Source: Alphaproteobacteria bacterium (GTDB lineage: Bacteria; Pseudomonadota; Alphaproteobacteria; UBA8366; Aestuariispiraceae). From it: 64,000 bases of DNA. Shown piece after piece: positions 19,356 through 27,824 of this stretch. The notes beneath the pieces were generated by a model. It saw nothing but the letters and a program-made list of their open reading frames with translations. It did not search any database and was not told the DNA's origin. Made by a program: the position numbers and the translations under genes. The stretch's first letter is position 1. Each line of letters begins with the position of its first letter. The stretch lies in assembly GCA_030065235.1 (NCBI GenBank), contig JASJDC010000003.1:310001-374000 (forward strand), given 5' to 3'.

Positions 19356-20270
19356 GTGGCGGCTAACGGAACCGACTGGATGCGCTGCGGTTTTGTGGCG
19401 GTGATTGGGGCGCCGAACGCCGGCAAATCGACCCTGGTCAATGCGCTGGTGGGGGCGAAAGTCTCGATAGTCACGCATAAAGTGCAGACGACGCGAACAC
19501 GCGTTATGGGGGTGACGATCCGCGATCGGGCGCAAGTCGTCTTTGTCGACACGCCCGGCATCTTCAAACCGAAAAAGCGTTTGGACAGGGCGATGGTCGG
19601 CGCGGCTTGGCAGGGGGCGGAGGACGCCGACGGCGTGGTCTTTGTGCTCGACGCCGCGGTCGGTCTGAACGCCGAGAACCAGGCGATCCTCGACCGACTG
19701 GTCAAGGATAAGCGCAAGGCGGTGCTGGTCCTGAACAAGATTGACCTGATCAAGCGCGACAAGCTGTTGGCTCTATCCAAGACGCTGAATGACAGCGGCG
19801 CCGCCACCGCGACCTTCATGATTTCGGCGTCCAAAGGCGACGGCATCTGGGATCTGATGGATCATTTGGCCAAACAAATGCCGCAGGGCCCGTGGATGTT
19901 CCCGGAGGATCAACTCTCGGACATGCCGCAGATGCTGCTGGCCGCCGAAGTGACGCGCGAAAAATTGTTCTTGAACGTGCATCAGGAACTGCCCTACGCC
20001 GCGACGGTCGAGACCGAGAGCTGGGAACCTTCGCCTAAGGATGGCGGCGTCCGGGTCGAACAGACGATTTATGTCGAACGCGATAGCCAGAAGGCGATCG
20101 TCTTAGGCAAGGGCGGCCAGCGTTTGAAGGCGATCGGCGCGGCGGCGCGGCAAGAGCTGATCGAGATGCTCGACTGTCCGGTACATCTCTTCCTGTTCGT
20201 CAAGGTGCGCGACAGCTGGCAGGATGATCCCGCGCGCTATTCGGTCTGGAACCTGGATTTCAATGCCTGA
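19356..20270 (+). CDS. era: GTPase Era
   Basis: A 304-residue GTPase acting in 16S rRNA maturation and 30S assembly. G1 is GAPNAGKST (residues 18-26), G3 is DTPGIF, G4 is NKID, and the C-terminal KH domain carries VLGKGGQRLKAIG. The start is a GTG with GAAAGAGA upstream. recO, which often follows era, is absent; the next gene overlaps the era stop instead. Confidence 0.96.
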   Translation: MAANGTDWMRCGFVAVIGAPNAGKSTLVNALVGAKVSIVTHKVQTTRTRVMGVTIRDRAQVVFVDTPGIFKPKKRLDRAMVGAAWQGAEDADGVVFVLDAAVGLNAENQAILDRLVKDKRKAVLVLNKIDLIKRDKLLALSKTLNDSGAATATFMISASKGDGIWDLMDHLAKQMPQGPWMFPEDQLSDMPQMLLAAEVTREKLFLNVHQELPYAATVETESWEPSPKDGGVRVEQTIYVERDSQKAIVLGKGGQRLKAIGAAARQELIEMLDCPVHLFLFVKVRDSWQDDPARYSVWNLDFNA

Positions 20271-21030
20271 CAGGGCGCCGGATGCCGGCCGCGGCGGCGA
20301 GCCGGTGCGCATAGCCATGTGGTCCGGGCCGCGCAACATTTCGACCGCGATGATGCGCAGCTTCGGCGCGCGGTCGGACTGCGCGGTCTATGACGAGCCT
20401 TTCTACGCCGCCTTCCTGTATGACAGCGGCCAGGATCACCCGATGCGCGGGCGCGTCATCGCCTCGCAGCCGACCGATTGGCGCGCCGTCGTTCGGCGCA
20501 TCACCGGGCCGGCGCCCGAAGGCCGGCCGATCTGGTATCAGAAACATATGGGCCATCATATGATGCCGCATTACGGCCTGAACTGGGTCGACGGCTTCGC
20601 CAACGCTTTCCTGGTCCGCGATCCGGCGCGGGTGGCCGCCTCCTATACGGCGAAATGGGCGGAAACGACGCCGGCGATGCTGGGCTATGCGGCCCAGCGC
20701 GCGATCTTCGACCGGGCCGCCGACCGGCTGGGCCATGCGCCGCCGGTGGTCGACGCCGAGGATATCCTGGCCGATCCGCGCGGCGTGTTAACGGTGTTGT
20801 GCCGCGCGCTTGGATTGGCGTTCGACGAAAGCATGCTAAGTTGGACCCCAGGGCGGCGCGATACGGACGGCGTCTGGGCCGAGCATTGGTACGGCGCGGT
20901 TGAGAGATCGACCGGCTTTCACGCGCCGCAGAACGACCCGCCCGATTTGAATGACGCGAGCCGCGCGCTGGCCGACGCCTGTCGGGACGACTATCAGGCC
21001 ATGTCGCGGCATCGTATCACACCAACCTGA
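20263..21030 (+). CDS. Sulfotransferase-family protein
   Basis: The 255-residue protein has a PAPS-type P-loop equivalent at IAMWSGPRNISTAMMRSF and the downstream motif NAFLVRDPARVAASY, matching the 3'-phosphate-binding region of sulfotransferases. This group is common in bacteria and its acceptors are unknown; some members are annotated as branched-chain aminotransferase-associated. The ATG overlaps the era stop, so it is expressed with the era run despite its unrelated role. Confidence 0.78.
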   Translation: MPDRAPDAGRGGEPVRIAMWSGPRNISTAMMRSFGARSDCAVYDEPFYAAFLYDSGQDHPMRGRVIASQPTDWRAVVRRITGPAPEGRPIWYQKHMGHHMMPHYGLNWVDGFANAFLVRDPARVAASYTAKWAETTPAMLGYAAQRAIFDRAADRLGHAPPVVDAEDILADPRGVLTVLCRALGLAFDESMLSWTPGRRDTDGVWAEHWYGAVERSTGFHAPQNDPPDLNDASRALADACRDDYQAMSRHRITPT

Positions 21031-21065
21031 AACGGAACGCCAGACTTGCGTTTGGGAGGATGAGC

Positions 21066-22274
21066 ATGGACGAGCGCGGCGGCCGGCTGGCGGTGATCTT
21101 CTCCTGCATCGGGCATTTCTATTTCCACTATTTCGCGGCGATGTATTTCACCATCGTTTTGGCGATGGAGGCGGATTGGGACCTGTCCTTCAGCGAGTTG
21201 ATCGAGCTGTGGACGCCAGCGGCCTTGCTGATCGGCGTCTTCGCATTGCCCGCCGGACGCTTGGCCGACAAATGGAGCGCGCCCGGCATGATGGTGGTGA
21301 TGTTTTTGGGCATGGGGATCGCGACGTCGGCGTCTGGCTTCATGAATACGCCGACGACGATGATGGTCATGCTGGCGGCGATCGGCCTGTTCGGCGCGAT
21401 CTATCATCCGGTCGGCATTTCCTGGCTGGTCCGGATGTCGGAAGAGAATACCGGCAAGAAGCTGGCTGTGAACGGCGTGTTCGGCGGGTTGGGCGCAGCG
21501 GCGGCGGGCGGCGCCACCGGCCTGCTGATCGAGGCCTATGGCTGGCGCGAAGCCTTCATCATCCCCGGAGCGCTCTGCGCAGCGACCGGGATCGCGATGC
21601 TGTGGTACATGAAGGCCGGCGCCTTCAGACCCGTGGCCGCCGGCGGCGCGGCGCGCAAATCGACGACCGAAAGCCGCGGCAATTTGAAGGCCTTTGGCCT
21701 GCTGCTGCTGCCCATGTTCGCGGTCGGCCTGATCTACAACACGCTGCAGACGGCGATGCCGAAACTGTTCGAGGAAGGCCTGATCGGCATGTTGGGCGGC
21801 GACCTGAGCGCCATCGGGGCGCTGGTCGCGGTGGTTTATACCATCGGCGCCTTCTTTCAATTGGTCGGCGGTTTTCTCGCCGACCGCTTCCCGTTGAAGC
21901 GGGTCTATGTGTTCTGCCTGATGCTGCAGGTCCCGTTCATCGCGGTGATCGGGATGAGCGGCGAGGCGATCCTCTTCATGGCGGCGGTGTTCGTCGTCGC
22001 CTTGGACACCAGCGCCTTGCCGGCGGAGAATATGCTGCTGTCGAAATACGCGCCGGATGAGCATCAGGGCGTCGCTTTCGGTGTGAAATTCGTGCTGTCC
22101 TTCGGCGCCGCGCCGTTGGGCGTGCAGTTGATCGCCTGGGTCAGAGAGGCGACGGGCAGTTTCGAGCTTCTGTTCCTGGGCCTCTGTTTTGTCTTGCTTT
22201 TCGGCTTCCTGGCGGCCCTCTGGCTGCCGAGCCGCGAGGACGCTCCCGAACCGTTCCCCGCCGCCGCCGAGTAG
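21066..22274 (+). CDS. Major facilitator superfamily transporter
   Basis: The 402-residue carrier has twelve predicted membrane segments and the MFS loop 2-3 motif in GRLADKWSAPGMM, with a second copy at GGFLADRFPLKRV after helix 7. GAIYHPVGISWLVR is typical of bacterial members near sugar and drug carriers, but the substrate is unknown. GGGAGG at 21054-21059 fits the ATG at 21066 (spacing six) and not the ATG at 21060, which decides the start. It ends three bases from the convergent hisI gene, with no room for a separate terminator. Confidence 0.88.
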   Translation: MDERGGRLAVIFSCIGHFYFHYFAAMYFTIVLAMEADWDLSFSELIELWTPAALLIGVFALPAGRLADKWSAPGMMVVMFLGMGIATSASGFMNTPTTMMVMLAAIGLFGAIYHPVGISWLVRMSEENTGKKLAVNGVFGGLGAAAAGGATGLLIEAYGWREAFIIPGALCAATGIAMLWYMKAGAFRPVAAGGAARKSTTESRGNLKAFGLLLLPMFAVGLIYNTLQTAMPKLFEEGLIGMLGGDLSAIGALVAVVYTIGAFFQLVGGFLADRFPLKRVYVFCLMLQVPFIAVIGMSGEAILFMAAVFVVALDTSALPAENMLLSKYAPDEHQGVAFGVKFVLSFGAAPLGVQLIAWVREATGSFELLFLGLCFVLLFGFLAALWLPSREDAPEPFPAAAE

Positions 22275-22277
22275 CGG

Positions 22278-22685
22278 TCAGGCGCCGGCGACGGTCGTCA
22301 AAACACCCTCTTTGGCCTCCGTATCGATGCGGCGGTAGAAGCAGAGACGGTGGCCGACATGGCAGCAGCCGCCATCGCCCTGCGGCAGGACCTTCATCAG
22401 CACCGCGTCCTGGTCGCAATCGATGAAGACGCCTTGGACCAATTGAATCTGACCGCTGCTCTCGCCCTTCAGCCAGAGCGATTTGCGGCTGCGGCTGTAA
22501 TAGTGCGCCTGTCCGGTCTGCAGCGTCTTTTCCAGCGCCTCTTCGTTCATATAGGCCAGCATCAAGACCTCGCCGGTCTCGGCATGCTGGGCGATGGCGG
22601 GGATCAGACCGTCTTTGTCGAAACGCGGGGCGAGGACCGAGCCGGTTTCCAGGGTCTCGGTCGATAGAGTATCGGGGTGTTGCAT
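22278..22685 (-). CDS. hisI: Phosphoribosyl-AMP cyclohydrolase
   Basis: The 135-residue enzyme opens the purine ring in step three of histidine synthesis. Conserved parts are MLAYMNEEAL, the substrate loop YYSRSRKSLWLKGESSG, the Mg-binding DCDQDAVL and the Zn-binding GGCCHVGHRLCFYR. It is the HisI type without a HisE domain. The ATG at 22685 is the natural start. It is the last gene of a three-gene leftward operon and is separated from other his genes. Confidence 0.96.
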   Translation of the reverse strand: MQHPDTLSTETLETGSVLAPRFDKDGLIPAIAQHAETGEVLMLAYMNEEALEKTLQTGQAHYYSRSRKSLWLKGESSGQIQLVQGVFIDCDQDAVLMKVLPQGDGGCCHVGHRLCFYRRIDTEAKEGVLTTVAGA

Positions 22686-22699
22686 GATGCGGCTTTCGG

Positions 22700-23266
22700 T
22701 CAGATCGATTTCTTTTTCGCCGTGATCACCCGGCTGTTGACCCCGTGCCAGCCGAGTTCGCCGGAGAGCCGGGCGTATTCGATCTTCGGGCAACGGTTCA
22801 TGACCACATGCAAGCCGGCGGCCTCGGCCCGGTCGGCGGCCTCGTGATTGACCACGCCCAGTTGCAGCCAAAACACCTTCGCGCCAATCGCGATCGCCTC
22901 ATCGACCAAGCCGCCGGCGGCCTTGGGGTCGCGAAAGACATCGACGATATCGACCGGGTCCGGAATGTCCGCGAGCGCCGCATAGACCTTTTCGCCGAGG
23001 ATTTCCTCGCCCGCATAGCGCGGGTTCACCGGGATCACGCGGAAGCCCTTTTGCTGTAGGTACTTCATCGCGAAATAGCTGGGCCGGTTCCAATTGGCGC
23101 TGGCCCCGACCATGGCGATGGTCTTACAGCGGCGCAGGATCGTCCGGATATAGGCGTCGGCGTAGTAGTCCTGCACATGATCGCGGTCCGTCGGCGCGAC
23201 CGGCGGCAGAGCGTTGTCCAATCCTTGTGGCGGGGCGATCGCCCTCTCGGCGGCGTCGGCGGGCAT
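22700..23266 (-). CDS. CoA-binding domain protein (YccU-like)
   Basis: A 188-residue protein with a CoA-binding Rossmann fold: TIAMVGASANWNRPSYFAMKYLQQKGFRVIPVNPR, then ILGEKVYAALADIPDPVDIVDVF and the C-terminal VMNRCPKIEY. The fold is that of succinyl-CoA synthetase alpha N-domains, but no catalytic domain is present. The cellular role is unknown. The stop of the enoyl-CoA hydratase gene lies one base before its ATG. Confidence 0.85.
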   Translation of the reverse strand: MPADAAERAIAPPQGLDNALPPVAPTDRDHVQDYYADAYIRTILRRCKTIAMVGASANWNRPSYFAMKYLQQKGFRVIPVNPRYAGEEILGEKVYAALADIPDPVDIVDVFRDPKAAGGLVDEAIAIGAKVFWLQLGVVNHEAADRAEAAGLHVVMNRCPKIEYARLSGELGWHGVNSRVITAKKKSI

Positions 23267-23267
23267 C

Positions 23268-24074
23268 TTAGCTTTCCCGCCAGACGGGTTTGCGCTTTTC
23301 GACAAAGGCGGCGATTCCCTCCGCCGCGTCGTCAAAGCTCATATTCTCGGTCATCACCTCTGCCGTGTGGGCGTAGGCCTCCGCCAGCGGCAGATCGATC
23401 TGGCTGTAGAAAGCATCCTTGCCGGTTTTCAGCACCAAGCCGGAATTCCGGGCGATCTTTCGCGCCAGCGCGTCCACCGCCTCCTCCAATTCCGCCTCGG
23501 GGACCGCCCGGTTGATCAGGCCGATCTCAACCGCTTTCGCCGCCGGGATCATTTCGCCGGTCAGCAGCATCTCCATCGCCTGCTTCCGATGCACCGCGCG
23601 GGAGAGCGCGACCAAGGGCGTCGAGCAGAACAGGCCGATATTCACCCCCGGCGTGCCGAACCGCGCGGAGTCCGCCGCCACGGCCAGATCGCAGGTGGCG
23701 ACCAGCTGACAGCCCGCCGCTGTCGCGATCCCATGGACCTTGGCGATTACCGGCTGGCGCAGCTTGGTCAGCGCGATCATCATCTTCGAGCAGGTCTCGA
23801 AGGTCCGGGCGCGATAGGCGCGGTCTGGATTGGCTTGAAGCTGTTTCAGGTCATGCCCGGCGCAAAAGCCTTTTCCAGACCCTTCAATGACGACGACTTT
23901 GATCGACGGGTCGAGATCAATGGCGACGAGCATCCCCAGCATCGCCTCCATCGCCTCCATCGACAGCGCGTTGTAGGCGGCGGGCCGGTTGAGCGTCAGG
24001 CGCGCGACGCCGTTCTGATCCCGCCTGAGGACCAGGGCGTCGGACGGCTCGACAGGGTGGGCGAGGGCGGTCAT
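23268..24074 (-). CDS. Enoyl-CoA hydratase/isomerase family protein (ECHDC3-like)
   Basis: The 268-residue crotonase-fold protein has the oxyanion loop GKGFCAGHDLKQL and the second loop KVHGIATAAGCQLVATCDLAVA, with GVNIGLF next to the active site. The usual catalytic Glu of the second loop is not obvious (GCQLVATCD), as in the ECHDC3-like branch, so hydratase activity is uncertain. I chose the start at 24074. It heads the leftward operon with the CoA-binding protein and hisI and is divergent from a thioesterase. Confidence 0.85.
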   Translation of the reverse strand: MTALAHPVEPSDALVLRRDQNGVARLTLNRPAAYNALSMEAMEAMLGMLVAIDLDPSIKVVVIEGSGKGFCAGHDLKQLQANPDRAYRARTFETCSKMMIALTKLRQPVIAKVHGIATAAGCQLVATCDLAVAADSARFGTPGVNIGLFCSTPLVALSRAVHRKQAMEMLLTGEMIPAAKAVEIGLINRAVPEAELEEAVDALARKIARNSGLVLKTGKDAFYSQIDLPLAEAYAHTAEVMTENMSFDDAAEGIAAFVEKRKPVWRES

Positions 24075-24180
24075 TCTGGCCTCCAAGCTGGGATGGGCGC
24101 GGCGCGATACTATCGTCTCGATCGGCGGTCGGAAAGCGCCGCACCCAGCATGGTCCAAACATAGGTGAGAGTCCCGCATC

Positions 24181-24615
24181 ATGGAGCCCGCATTCGGCCC
24201 GTCGAAGGTTTCGGCGGCGGAACTGACGCAATTGATGACGGATTTCGGTCCGTTCGTGCAGGCCTATGGTTTCACGAATGATCAGGTGCTGGCCGGGCGC
24301 GCGGTCGTGCGCCTGCCCTACGCCGCGCATCATCTGAGGCCCGGCGGTACGATCGCCGGGCCGGCGATGATGGCGCTGGCGGATTACAGCATGTATGTCG
24401 CGTTGCTGGGCGCGATCGGGATGACGCCGCTGGCGGTGACCACCAGCCTGAACATCAATTTCCTGCAGAAACCGAGCGATACGGACCTGATCTGCGACGC
24501 GCGGCTGATCAAATTGGGCCGGCGGCTTGCTGTTGGCGATATGGCGATCCGGGCGGAAGGCGACGCCGATCTCTGCGCCCACGCGACCGCCACCTATTCG
24601 ATCCCACCGCGCTGA
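24181..24615 (+). CDS. Hotdog-fold thioesterase (PaaI-like)
   Basis: The 144-residue protein has the single-hotdog pattern: HHLRPGGTIAGPAMMALADYSMYVALLGAIG forms the central helix region, followed by strands TTSLNINFLQKP and LAVGDMAIRAEG. It probably hydrolyses an acyl-CoA. The divergent enoyl-CoA hydratase suggests shared fatty or aromatic acyl-CoA metabolism. A 9-bp inverted repeat lies just past its stop. Confidence 0.85.
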   Translation: MEPAFGPSKVSAAELTQLMTDFGPFVQAYGFTNDQVLAGRAVVRLPYAAHHLRPGGTIAGPAMMALADYSMYVALLGAIGMTPLAVTTSLNINFLQKPSDTDLICDARLIKLGRRLAVGDMAIRAEGDADLCAHATATYSIPPR

Positions 24616-24633
24616 GGCGTTGTGCCAATCTTC

Positions 24634-24657
24634 TTTGCGGTATCATTTTACCGCAAA
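24634..24657. other. 9-bp perfect inverted repeat after the thioesterase gene
   Basis: TTTGCGGTA and TACCGCAAA around a six-base loop, 18 bases past the stop. AT-rich sequence follows but no clean T-run, so it may be a weak terminator or a protein-binding palindrome. Confidence 0.4.
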
Positions 24658-24699
24658 TATAATCCATTGAAATCGATAGACTTTTTCGCAACCAAACGC

Positions 24700-24728
24700 T
24701 TGACGTCGCGGTTCCGCCTGAGTAGAAC
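24700..24728 (+). promoter_or_regulatory. Promoter of rplM-rpsI
   Basis: TTGACG, exactly 17 bases, then TAGAAC. This is a strong sigma-70-type match at the expected position and leaves a leader of about 145 bases before rplM. Confidence 0.7.
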
Positions 24729-24803
24729 ACGCGCGCTTCGATAGAGGCGCACAGTCCGACGGACGGTAGCGAACCTCATCGATCCAAGAATTTGCGTGAA
24801 CGA

Positions 24804-24859
24804 CGGTTGAGCGGCTCTCTCATGGGCGGGGCGCAGCACGGTCCGTTTACGCTCAACCG
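24804..24859 (+). promoter_or_regulatory. Inverted repeat in the rplM leader
   Basis: CGGTTGAGC (24804-24812) and GCTCAACCG (24851-24859) can pair in the mRNA leader and end seven bases before the AAGG ribosome site. Ribosomal protein leaders often carry autoregulatory structures; this is a candidate only. Confidence 0.35.
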
Positions 24860-24879
24860 AGTTCCGAAGGGCGAGACGT

Positions 24880-25353
24880 ATGACCGCTATGAAGACATAT
24901 TCAATGAAACCGTCCGAGGTTGACAAGAAATGGATCTTGATTGACGCCGAGGGCATGGTGCTGGGCCGGATGGCGTCTGAAATCGCCAAAATCCTGCGCG
25001 GCAAACACAAACCCGGCTACACCCCGCATATCGACTGCGGCGACAATGTGATCGTCGTCAACGCCGAAAAGGTGAAGCTGACCGGCCGCAAACTGACCGA
25101 CAAACGCTTTTATTGGCACACCGGCTATCCGGGCGGTATCAAGGACCGCACCATGGGTCAGATCCTGTCTGGCAAACATCCCGAGCGCGTTGTCCAGAAA
25201 GCTGTCGAGCGCATGGTTCCGCGAGGACCGCTGGGCCGTAAACAAATGTCCAACCTGAAGGTCTATGCCGGCGCCGCGCATCCGCATGAAGCGCAACAGC
25301 CCGCCGTGCTCGACCTGAAATCCCGTAATTCCAAGAATGCTCGGAGCGCCTAA
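24880..25353 (+). CDS. rplM: 50S ribosomal protein L13
   Basis: The 157-residue protein has the L13 signatures: [19 protein letters not shown] at the N-terminus, [15 protein letters not shown] in the middle and [12 protein letters not shown] with [16 protein letters not shown] at the end. It binds 23S rRNA early in 50S assembly. AAGG spaced nine bases from the ATG at 24880 supports this start; the ATG at 24889 would give the N-terminus most common among relatives. rpsI follows two bases later. Confidence 0.97.
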   Translation: MTAMKTYSMKPSEVDKKWILIDAEGMVLGRMASEIAKILRGKHKPGYTPHIDCGDNVIVVNAEKVKLTGRKLTDKRFYWHTGYPGGIKDRTMGQILSGKHPERVVQKAVERMVPRGPLGRKQMSNLKVYAGAAHPHEAQQPAVLDLKSRNSKNARSA

Positions 25354-25355
25354 CG

Positions 25356-25895
25356 ATGGCCGATGAAACCCAAACCGTAAACGATCTGTCCAAACTGGGC
25401 GACGCGATGGCCGCCGCGCAGGGCGCCGCCGCTTCTGACGCCCCGGCTGCGGAGGCCGCGACTCCGGTCGCCGAACCCGCCGCGCCGGCCGAACCGGTGC
25501 TGGATCAGTGGGGCCGCGCCTACGCGACCGGCAAACGGAAGAACGCCGTAGCCCGCGTCTGGATCAAGCCCGGCGTCGGCCGAATTTCGGTCAACGGCAA
25601 AGAGGTCGCGGACTATTTCGGCCGCGCCGTCTTGCAGATGATGATCCGGCAGCCGTTCGAGGCTTCGTCCCGCGCCGATCAGTTCGACGTGATGGCGACG
25701 GTCGCCGGCGGCGGCCTCAGCGGCCAGGCCGGCGCGGTGCGCCACGGCATCTCGAAAGCGCTGGTCGCCTTCGAACCCGGCCTGCGCCCGACCCTGAAAC
25801 ATGGCGGCTTCCTGACCCGCGACAGCCGCGTCGTCGAACGGAAGAAATACGGCCGCGCCAAAGCCCGCCGCAGCTTCCAGTTCTCGAAGCGGTAA
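25356..25895 (+). CDS. rpsI: 30S ribosomal protein S9 with N-terminal extension
   Basis: The last 130 of 179 residues are ordinary S9: [37 protein letters not shown], and the C-terminal [17 protein letters not shown] that reaches the P-site tRNA. The first 48 residues form an Ala/Pro/Glu-rich extension seen in part of the Alphaproteobacteria. The last 72 bases are repeated almost perfectly at 28796-28867. A strong terminator follows at 25923. Confidence 0.97.
   Translation: MADETQTVNDLSKLGDAMAAAQGAAASDAPAAEAATPVAEPAAPAEPVLDQWGRAYATGKRKNAVARVWIKPGVGRISVNGKEVADYFGRAVLQMMIRQPFEASSRADQFDVMATVAGGGLSGQAGAVRHGISKALVAFEPGLRPTLKHGGFLTRDSRVVERKKYGRAKARRSFQFSKR
25824..25895 (+). repeat. Left copy of the 72-bp rpsI 3'-end direct repeat (possible att site)
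   Basis: The last 24 codons of intact rpsI, including the stop, recur in the same direction at 28796-28867 with one mismatch (TAC here, TGC there). The match ends at the stop codon. Together the copies bracket a 2.9 kb block. Confidence 0.85.
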
Positions 25896-25922
25896 TCGCC
25901 GGGCCGAGATTGCGTTCTTTTT

Positions 25923-25960
25923 GAGGCGCTCCCGTTCGTCGGGAGCGCCTCTTCTTTTTT
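25923..25960 (+). terminator. Rho-independent terminator after rpsI
   Basis: A perfect 11-bp stem (GAGGCGCTCCC with GGGAGCGCCTC), seven-base loop, then TTCTTTTTT. It lies 28 bases past the rpsI stop. Confidence 0.93.
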
Positions 25961-26044
25961 GATCATAGTTTTGGGATCGGGGTGGCCTGCGATGGACAGC
26001 TGACAAGTTCAGGCTTCAATTGGCTCGATATACCGCGTTTGGCG

Positions 26045-26626
26045 TTACGGATTCAGGCGAATGACAAAGTCTCCTTCGCCACCAACGTCCGCGTCGCGGC
26101 CTGCGGTCGCGGCGATCACCAAACGATCTTGTGAAAAAGCGCCGTCCCCCGAGACCGGTTCTAAAACTATCCCTTCCGGCGTGTTGTCGCCGTCGGAGGC
26201 TGCAAAGAGACGGTAGGTTGCGTCGCGGTCGAGTTCGAGTTCGGTTCTTTCGGCGATGCGGAAGAAATTCGCCTCGTTGATGTAGCTCAGGGCGCTGTTG
26301 CGGATTGGCAGCAGCGGTTCCAGACGCGGATCGGCGCCGATCGCAAGGAAGGCCTCGACCGATGGCCATTCGAAGAGGGCAACGGTCTGGGGCGCAACCC
26401 CATCCACGGTTCCGGACATGACAGTGAAACTCGCGAGAAACCGCCCGCCATACTCGCTGACGATTGGCATGACTTGTGGGAAATACTCCTCGAAAAGCTG
26501 AGACTCCTTGCCGGTTGTGATCGTCGAATAGGCCACTTCAATGACTCGCTCGGGCTCCAATATAACCGCTTTTGGTTCTACCGCACTTGCGCTGCTCGCG
26601 CTCGCCAGAATGACGGCGGCCGCCAA
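26045..26626 (-). CDS. Secreted protein with a dimeric alpha/beta-barrel-like domain
   Basis: The 193-residue protein has a short signal peptide (LAAAVILASASSASA) and a mature part beginning RVIEVAYSTITTGKESQLFEEYFPQVMPIVSEYGGRF. This resembles DUF1330/ABM-type ferredoxin-like domains (FEWPSVEAFLAI, NEANFFRI), followed by a divergent C-terminal strand-rich region. No catalytic residues can be assigned. The start is a TTG at 26626 with GGGAAG upstream; no ATG or GTG lies in frame before the preceding stop. It is downstream of the quinone oxidoreductase gene on the same strand and inside the rpsI-repeat-bracketed block. Confidence 0.55.
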   Translation of the reverse strand: MAAAVILASASSASAVEPKAVILEPERVIEVAYSTITTGKESQLFEEYFPQVMPIVSEYGGRFLASFTVMSGTVDGVAPQTVALFEWPSVEAFLAIGADPRLEPLLPIRNSALSYINEANFFRIAERTELELDRDATYRLFAASDGDNTPEGIVLEPVSGDGAFSQDRLVIAATAGRDADVGGEGDFVIRLNP

Positions 26627-26704
26627 GAACTGCTTCCCTGTTTTCAGGGTCCATTTTTCCTCTGCGTTCGCGAGATGGCTGCGAGATTTCCGTGTGCGTC
26701 TTGA

Positions 26705-27700
26705 TCAGTCGTCGATCTCGAGCACGAGTTTGCCCTGTGCGCGGCCTTGCTCGAGCATCAGATGCGCCTCGCCGGCTTGGTTCAGCGGGAATACGCGGTC
26801 AATCGAGGGTTTGAATACGCCGTCCGCGAGATGGGCGGCGACGATGCTGAGGTCGCGGTTGAAGCCGACAGGGTCGTGGGTGAAGTGCGTATAGATATCC
26901 GACATCCGTATCGACGGGCTTGCGGAAAAGCGTTCCAAGAGCGCAGCCGCTAAGCCCTCGCCAGGCGGGCCTGAAAGAAACCCATAGCCGACGACAACAC
27001 CGAACGGACCGAGTAGCCGAAGATCGGTGATCAGACTGTCGCCGCCTGTGCTGTTGAGAGATAAAGCCACGCCCGCCGGACCGGTAATCGTTGTAATCTG
27101 GTCAGCGAGATCCTCGGCTCGGTCGTCCACAATCGCATCGGCGCCGATCTCTTTGACGAAGGAATGCTTGCTCGCCTTGGCCAAGGCGACGGTTCGCAGG
27201 CCTGCGGCGCGAGCCAATTGCAGAATGATGCTGCCGACGCCGCCGGCCGCCTTGTGAACGAGCACCCAATCGCCGCTTTGGACCTTCGCCAGATTGACCA
27301 GCATGTGGTGCGCCGTCACGGCGGCGACAGGACTGGCGCCAGCGACGGTAAAGGAAACATGGTCTGCAATGCGCACCACACCATGGACCGGCGCGACGAC
27401 CGACGAGCCGTAGCCGCCGCTGCCCAGCCCGGCGAACCACATCACCCGATCGCCGACCGCGAATTGACTGACGCCCGGGCCGAGTTCTTCGATCTCTCCA
27501 GCGCCTTCGACTCCGGGTATGATCGGATACTGGATCGCGCCAGGCGGCAGCGCGCCGGCGCGCACCAGCGTATCGACGAAGTTCACCCCTGCGACTCGGT
27601 TGCGGATCCGAACTTCTCCAGCGCCCGGCGCTGGATTCGGCGCCTGGATCGGGTGCAGGACCTCAACCGGCCCAGGTTCGACGATCTGTACTGCTTTCAA
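26705..27700 (-). CDS. Zinc-independent quinone oxidoreductase (MDR superfamily)
   Basis: A 331-residue NADPH-dependent reductase of the quinone reductase (QOR) branch. The GroES-like N-domain contains NRVAGVNFVDTLVRAG and IPGVEGAGEIEELG; the Rossmann domain has VLVHKAAGGVGSIILQLARAAG. Catalytic and structural zinc cysteines are absent, as expected. Divergent transcription from a LysR gene 124 bases away points to control by that regulator, probably in response to a quinone or electrophile. Confidence 0.92.
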   Translation of the reverse strand: MKAVQIVEPGPVEVLHPIQAPNPAPGAGEVRIRNRVAGVNFVDTLVRAGALPPGAIQYPIIPGVEGAGEIEELGPGVSQFAVGDRVMWFAGLGSGGYGSSVVAPVHGVVRIADHVSFTVAGASPVAAVTAHHMLVNLAKVQSGDWVLVHKAAGGVGSIILQLARAAGLRTVALAKASKHSFVKEIGADAIVDDRAEDLADQITTITGPAGVALSLNSTGGDSLITDLRLLGPFGVVVGYGFLSGPPGEGLAAALLERFSASPSIRMSDIYTHFTHDPVGFNRDLSIVAAHLADGVFKPSIDRVFPLNQAGEAHLMLEQGRAQGKLVLEIDD

Positions 27701-27786
27701 GGCGGCGTCCTACTCCGAGATTCAAAGGGTTTGTTTCCGTTGGCCTTCCTAGAAATGAACTGTACCGATATTGGAAACAAGTATAT

Positions 27787-27818
27787 GAACTCGGAATACT
27801 TCGTTCCAAAAATAGAAC
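27787..27818. promoter_or_regulatory. GAAC/GTTC alternating repeats in the qor-lysR intergenic region
   Basis: GAAC (27787), GTTC (27803) and GAAC (27815) form two overlapping inverted repeats just before the LysR start. Their position suits LysR regulatory and activation sites; the exact recognition sequence is not known. Confidence 0.35.
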
Positions 27819-27824
27819 ACTGAC

